DNA from: Calothrix brevissima NIES-22
Lineage (GTDB): Bacteria > Cyanobacteriota > Cyanobacteriia > Cyanobacteriales > Nostocaceae
DNA: 64,000 nt
Direction of reading: 5' to 3'
Assembly: GCF_002367995.1 (NCBI RefSeq)
Contig: NZ_AP018208.1
Span: 93,983 to 157,982, forward strand
Position numbers and translations under genes: made by a program. This document shows positions 61,952 through 64,000 of the stretch, one piece after another (position 1 is the stretch's first letter; each line of letters starts with the position of its first letter). The notes below the pieces were generated by a model, which did not search any database, had not been told where the DNA came from, and saw only the letters and a list, made by a program, of their open reading frames with translations.

Positions 61952-61961
61952 ATTAATTACT
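61952..61961 (+). repeat. Target-site duplication, right copy (IS701-like copy 2)
   Basis: ATTAATTACT, identical to 60441-60450. Confidence 0.85.
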
Positions 61962-62063
61962 TTAGTGAATTAAAATTTAAAAATCTTCTACCATACAAGA
62001 TAATATATCTCTAACTTAGGATTGATTAATATCTTTCTAAAAGTGCATTTCGATGAATAATTA

Positions 62064-62102
62064 AGCACCAGGAGCGGAGCCGGAGACGCTTCGCTCCTGG
62101 CG
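62064..62102. repeat. Palindromic dispersed repeat
   Basis: CCAGGAGCG and CGCTCCTGG form a 9-bp stem around a 14-nt loop, immediately downstream (minus strand) of the GNAT fragment. It may terminate that gene or be a dispersed repeat. Confidence 0.55.
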
Positions 62103-62109
62103 TCAGAAG

Positions 62110-62457
62110 TCAGAATTTCTTTTCAAGATAGTGAACCTCAAGATCATCTTCCCGTTGCCCTAAATCAACCCATCCGTGCTTGAGATAAAATCTCATTGCC
62201 ACTCGATTCGTAGGACTGACGTTCAAGCGGGCTGAGTGACAACCCAGACGCTGGAAAAAATTAGCTGCGTGTTGATCTAACTGCTGACCAAAACCCTGAC
62301 CTCGAAACTCCGGACTCAGGTAAAACAAATTGACGTAGCCAACGCTTGAATCGTGTTTCCAAAGCATCATCTCAATTTGCCCAATAATTTGCTCTTGTTT
62401 CCAAACATGTACACAACTGTTCGGGATTTGTGTCATTCGCTGTCTGAGCCAGTGCAA
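62110..62457 (-). CDS. GNAT acetyltransferase, N-terminally incomplete
   Basis: The 115-residue frame has the GNAT acetyl-CoA site: NLFYLSPEFRGQGFGQQLDQ (motif A, R-G-Q-G-F-G) and NVSPTNRVAMRFYLKHGW (motif B). The reading frame is open upstream to about 62520 (LNYYFEEDGSGSEGYLHWL) without ATG before a stop, so either a weak TTG start (62457) is used or the N-terminus has been lost. Transfers acetyl groups to an unknown amine. Confidence 0.75.
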   Translation of the reverse strand: MHWLRQRMTQIPNSCVHVWKQEQIIGQIEMMLWKHDSSVGYVNLFYLSPEFRGQGFGQQLDQHAANFFQRLGCHSARLNVSPTNRVAMRFYLKHGWVDLGQREDDLEVHYLEKKF

Positions 62458-62838
62458 ATATCCCTCAGATCCGCTTCCATCTTCCTCAAAATAATAATTT
62501 AACTTGCTCGCTTTTTTAGTGATGCTTTATCCGAGCAAATGCATCACTTGGGTCAGTTTTATCTAAATAGAATACATTCGCCAGAAACCAGAATTCAGTA
62601 TAAATTCTGTGCGAGTAGCGGATGAATTGCAGGGGTATTAGACCCCTGCAATTCTTGAAGATTTAGCTGTCTACAATTACTGGCATGTCTGAATCCCCCA
62701 TTAATTCTGAATTCTGAATTCTTCTTTAACATCTTTTCTAAGTTACTGTAAAATTGAAGGCTAATTTCATCAGTTATGCTTTTTAGCCGATGAAAATACT
62801 CAATGAATGTGAAAATATGGTAAACATTCGAGCCGAAA
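62458..62838. repeat. Intergenic repeat region, no clear gene
   Basis: Contains GAATTCTGAATTCTGAATTC-type heptamer repeats (62700-62722), a GTATTAGACCCCTGCAATTC block and AT-rich sequence. A minus-strand frame at 62595-62912 runs through the repeats and is rejected as a gene. Confidence 0.5.
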
Positions 62839-62967
62839 TAAGTAAGTCGGCGTTGAAAAATCAACCTATGTAACGAAATGTAAAATAAACAAAGAGCATA
62901 TAAATAAATCATTCCAGGGTTTTTACAAAACTCAATATACCTTGGTTTTATCGTGCCGACTTACTTA
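62839..62967. mobile_element. MITE-like element, about 129 bp
   Basis: Perfect 13-bp terminal inverted repeats (TAAGTAAGTCGGC at 62839-62851 and GCCGACTTACTTA at 62955-62967) enclose an AT-rich non-coding core with a small internal hairpin (GTTGA ... TCAAC). No transposase is inside. This is a typical MITE layout; the parent IS is not in the window. Confidence 0.55.
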
Positions 62968-63011
62968 GTCAGGCTAGACCGTCAACTTGTTGCACTAATT
63001 AGTTAGCATTT

Positions 63012-63335
63012 ATGAGTAACCCTATTTCAGATGAACAAGAGCCAGACTTTTATTTGTCTATTCAAGAGAACCTAAAACAGCTTTCTGTTCAATTGGGATC
63101 TCCTTTGGACGAAACATCAGTCATGCAAATATATCAAAATGCATCCGAACTACTGAGCCACCTTTCCCCATCACCCCTGACTTTTGCCCGTGTTGCAGGA
63201 ACACTACTGGTTTACCAACTCCAAAACACAGAACCCGAAGAAATAAAGTGGTTCAATACCCAAGTGAAACAATGCTTAGACGAAGAAGAAGTTGAAGAGT
63301 TGATTGAATCCATATATCGCACTGATGCTTTGTGA
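63012..63335 (+). CDS. Unknown acidic protein, 107 residues
   Basis: A soluble helical acidic protein (SNPISDEQEPDFYLSIQENL; CLDEEEVEELIESIYRTDAL). No known domain. It sits 45 nt past the MITE-like element and upstream of a dispersed palindrome; no operon partner. Confidence 0.5.
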   Translation: MSNPISDEQEPDFYLSIQENLKQLSVQLGSPLDETSVMQIYQNASELLSHLSPSPLTFARVAGTLLVYQLQNTEPEEIKWFNTQVKQCLDEEEVEELIESIYRTDAL

Positions 63336-63344
63336 CTGCTTCAC

Positions 63345-63376
63345 GCGATGCCTGCGGCGGGCGGGTACGCCATCGC
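63345..63376. repeat. Dispersed cyanobacterial palindromic repeat
   Basis: Begins GCGATGCCTGCGGCGGGCG and ends CCATCGC; same family as 3840-3868 in the opposite orientation. Confidence 0.65.
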
Positions 63377-63553
63377 ATCGGTTAAACTACAGAGAAAGCT
63401 GGAAGTAGTTCTGCTATCTTTGCTTTGGGGGCGCGAACGCCTCGAATAAAATCTTCCTGCAAGTGCTTAACTTTTCATCCTCACCCAAAGTTGCCAAGAA
63501 CCTTATTATGGTCTTGATTGCAGTTTAATCACTTTCTTTTTCAAACGACACAG

Positions 63554-64000
63554 ATGGCATCACAAGACGCAAGAAAAGAAGCACCAGCAACCCAGCGCAA
63601 CCGCGAACCAATTTTAGAAATACTTTTACAAGTATTACCCCAGAGTGGCACGATATTGGAAATAGCGTCTGGAACTGGGGAACATGCAGTATTCTTTGCC
63701 CCCAAGCTCAGCCAAAGAAAATGGCTACCAACAGATGCAAATAAGCAATTATTCCCCAGCATTAATGCATGGGCTGAATACTTTGGGTGTGATAACATTT
63801 ATCCACCGCAAGAGCTTGATGTGAGAGAACCAGTTTGGCCAGTGGAGAATGAGGTAGTAAACGAGTGGCTTGATAGCTCTCCAATTGTTGCCATCGTCAA
63901 CATCAATATGATTCACATTTCACCTTGGTCAGCCTGTCTGGGACTAATGGCAGGGGCAGGTCGTATCCTCAAAGCAGGAGGTATTCTTTATTTATATGGG
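63554..64000 (+). CDS. DUF938-type SAM-dependent methyltransferase, partial
   Basis: ATG 63554 opens a frame to the right edge (149 residues). MASQDARKEAPATQRNREPI is the usual start of DUF938 proteins, EIASGTGEHAVFFA is the SAM-binding Gly-rich loop, and NMIHISPWSACLGLM is a family motif. It methylates an unknown substrate. The C-terminus lies outside the window. Confidence 0.9.
   Translation, partial: MASQDARKEAPATQRNREPILEILLQVLPQSGTILEIASGTGEHAVFFAPKLSQRKWLPTDANKQLFPSINAWAEYFGCDNIYPPQELDVREPVWPVENEVVNEWLDSSPIVAIVNINMIHISPWSACLGLMAGAGRILKAGGILYLYG

Noticed and set aside
62595..62912. A 105-codon minus-strand gene
   Set aside because: It crosses the heptamer repeats and part of the MITE-like element, and the translation has no recognisable domain.

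Overview
The window looks like accessory DNA, probably a plasmid or genomic island, of a filamentous heterocyst-forming cyanobacterium (Nostocales). The signs are many HIP1 octamers (GCGATCGC), dispersed cyanobacterial palindromes and heptamer repeats, Uma2-type nucleases, a WG-repeat and SMI1/KNR4 gene island, an NRPS gene, and several insertion sequences. No rRNA, tRNA or ribosomal-protein operon was seen. The genus is inference.

Layout. 1-3.9 kb: a plasmid-maintenance-like block with a 349-residue protein running off the left edge, a 329-residue ParB-like/zinc-ribbon protein, a control region with repeats and a strong long-range RNA fold, and an XRE regulator. 3.9-9.6 kb: a PLD-nuclease/SNF2-helicase gene split by one in-frame TAG, a ParE/RelE toxin-antitoxin pair, an orphan antitoxin-like gene and a Uma2 protein. 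9.7-13.5 kb: two nested IS elements and the genes they broke. 13.6-22 kb: two linked unknown genes, small cyanobacterial genes, an FMN reductase, a second Uma2, a self-regulated XRE gene, an FdhF/YdeP-type molybdopterin oxidoreductase and an arylamine N-acetyltransferase. 22.2-30 kb: an IS66 element, an Rpn-type nuclease and a DISARM-like pair (DrmD-type SNF2 helicase plus a methyltransferase-like protein whose catalytic core appears to be deleted). 30-34 kb: an HU gene and a graveyard of remnants (IS630, methyltransferase, PEP-utilising enzyme) around a fatty acid desaturase.

34.2-38.9 kb: a complete single-module NRPS (C-A-PCP-TE) followed by the stump of a second NRPS gene cut off by an IS1182 remnant. 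39-59 kb: an island of mostly unrecognised secreted, membrane and cytosolic genes. It holds two WG-repeat proteins, a SLOG-type protein, two SMI1/KNR4 proteins, a free-standing EF-G domain-IV-like protein, an LprI-like protein, and three paralogues of an apparently undescribed family. Broken 3' tails of duplicated genes lie between them, as in immunity-gene arrays. 59-64 kb: a BON protein, a six-repeat IDGQRPI protein, a second identical copy of the 1501-bp IS, a GNAT fragment, a MITE-like element and a DUF938 methyltransferase leaving on the right.

Functional picture. The region combines replicon upkeep, (partly decayed) defence and toxin-antitoxin genes, one natural-product gene and a large immunity-like reservoir, all heavily edited by IS insertion, deletion and small-repeat insertion. 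The most unusual items are the EF-G domain-IV-like gene, the three-member paralogous family, the core-less DISARM-like methyltransferase and the structured RNA near 2.7-2.9 kb.
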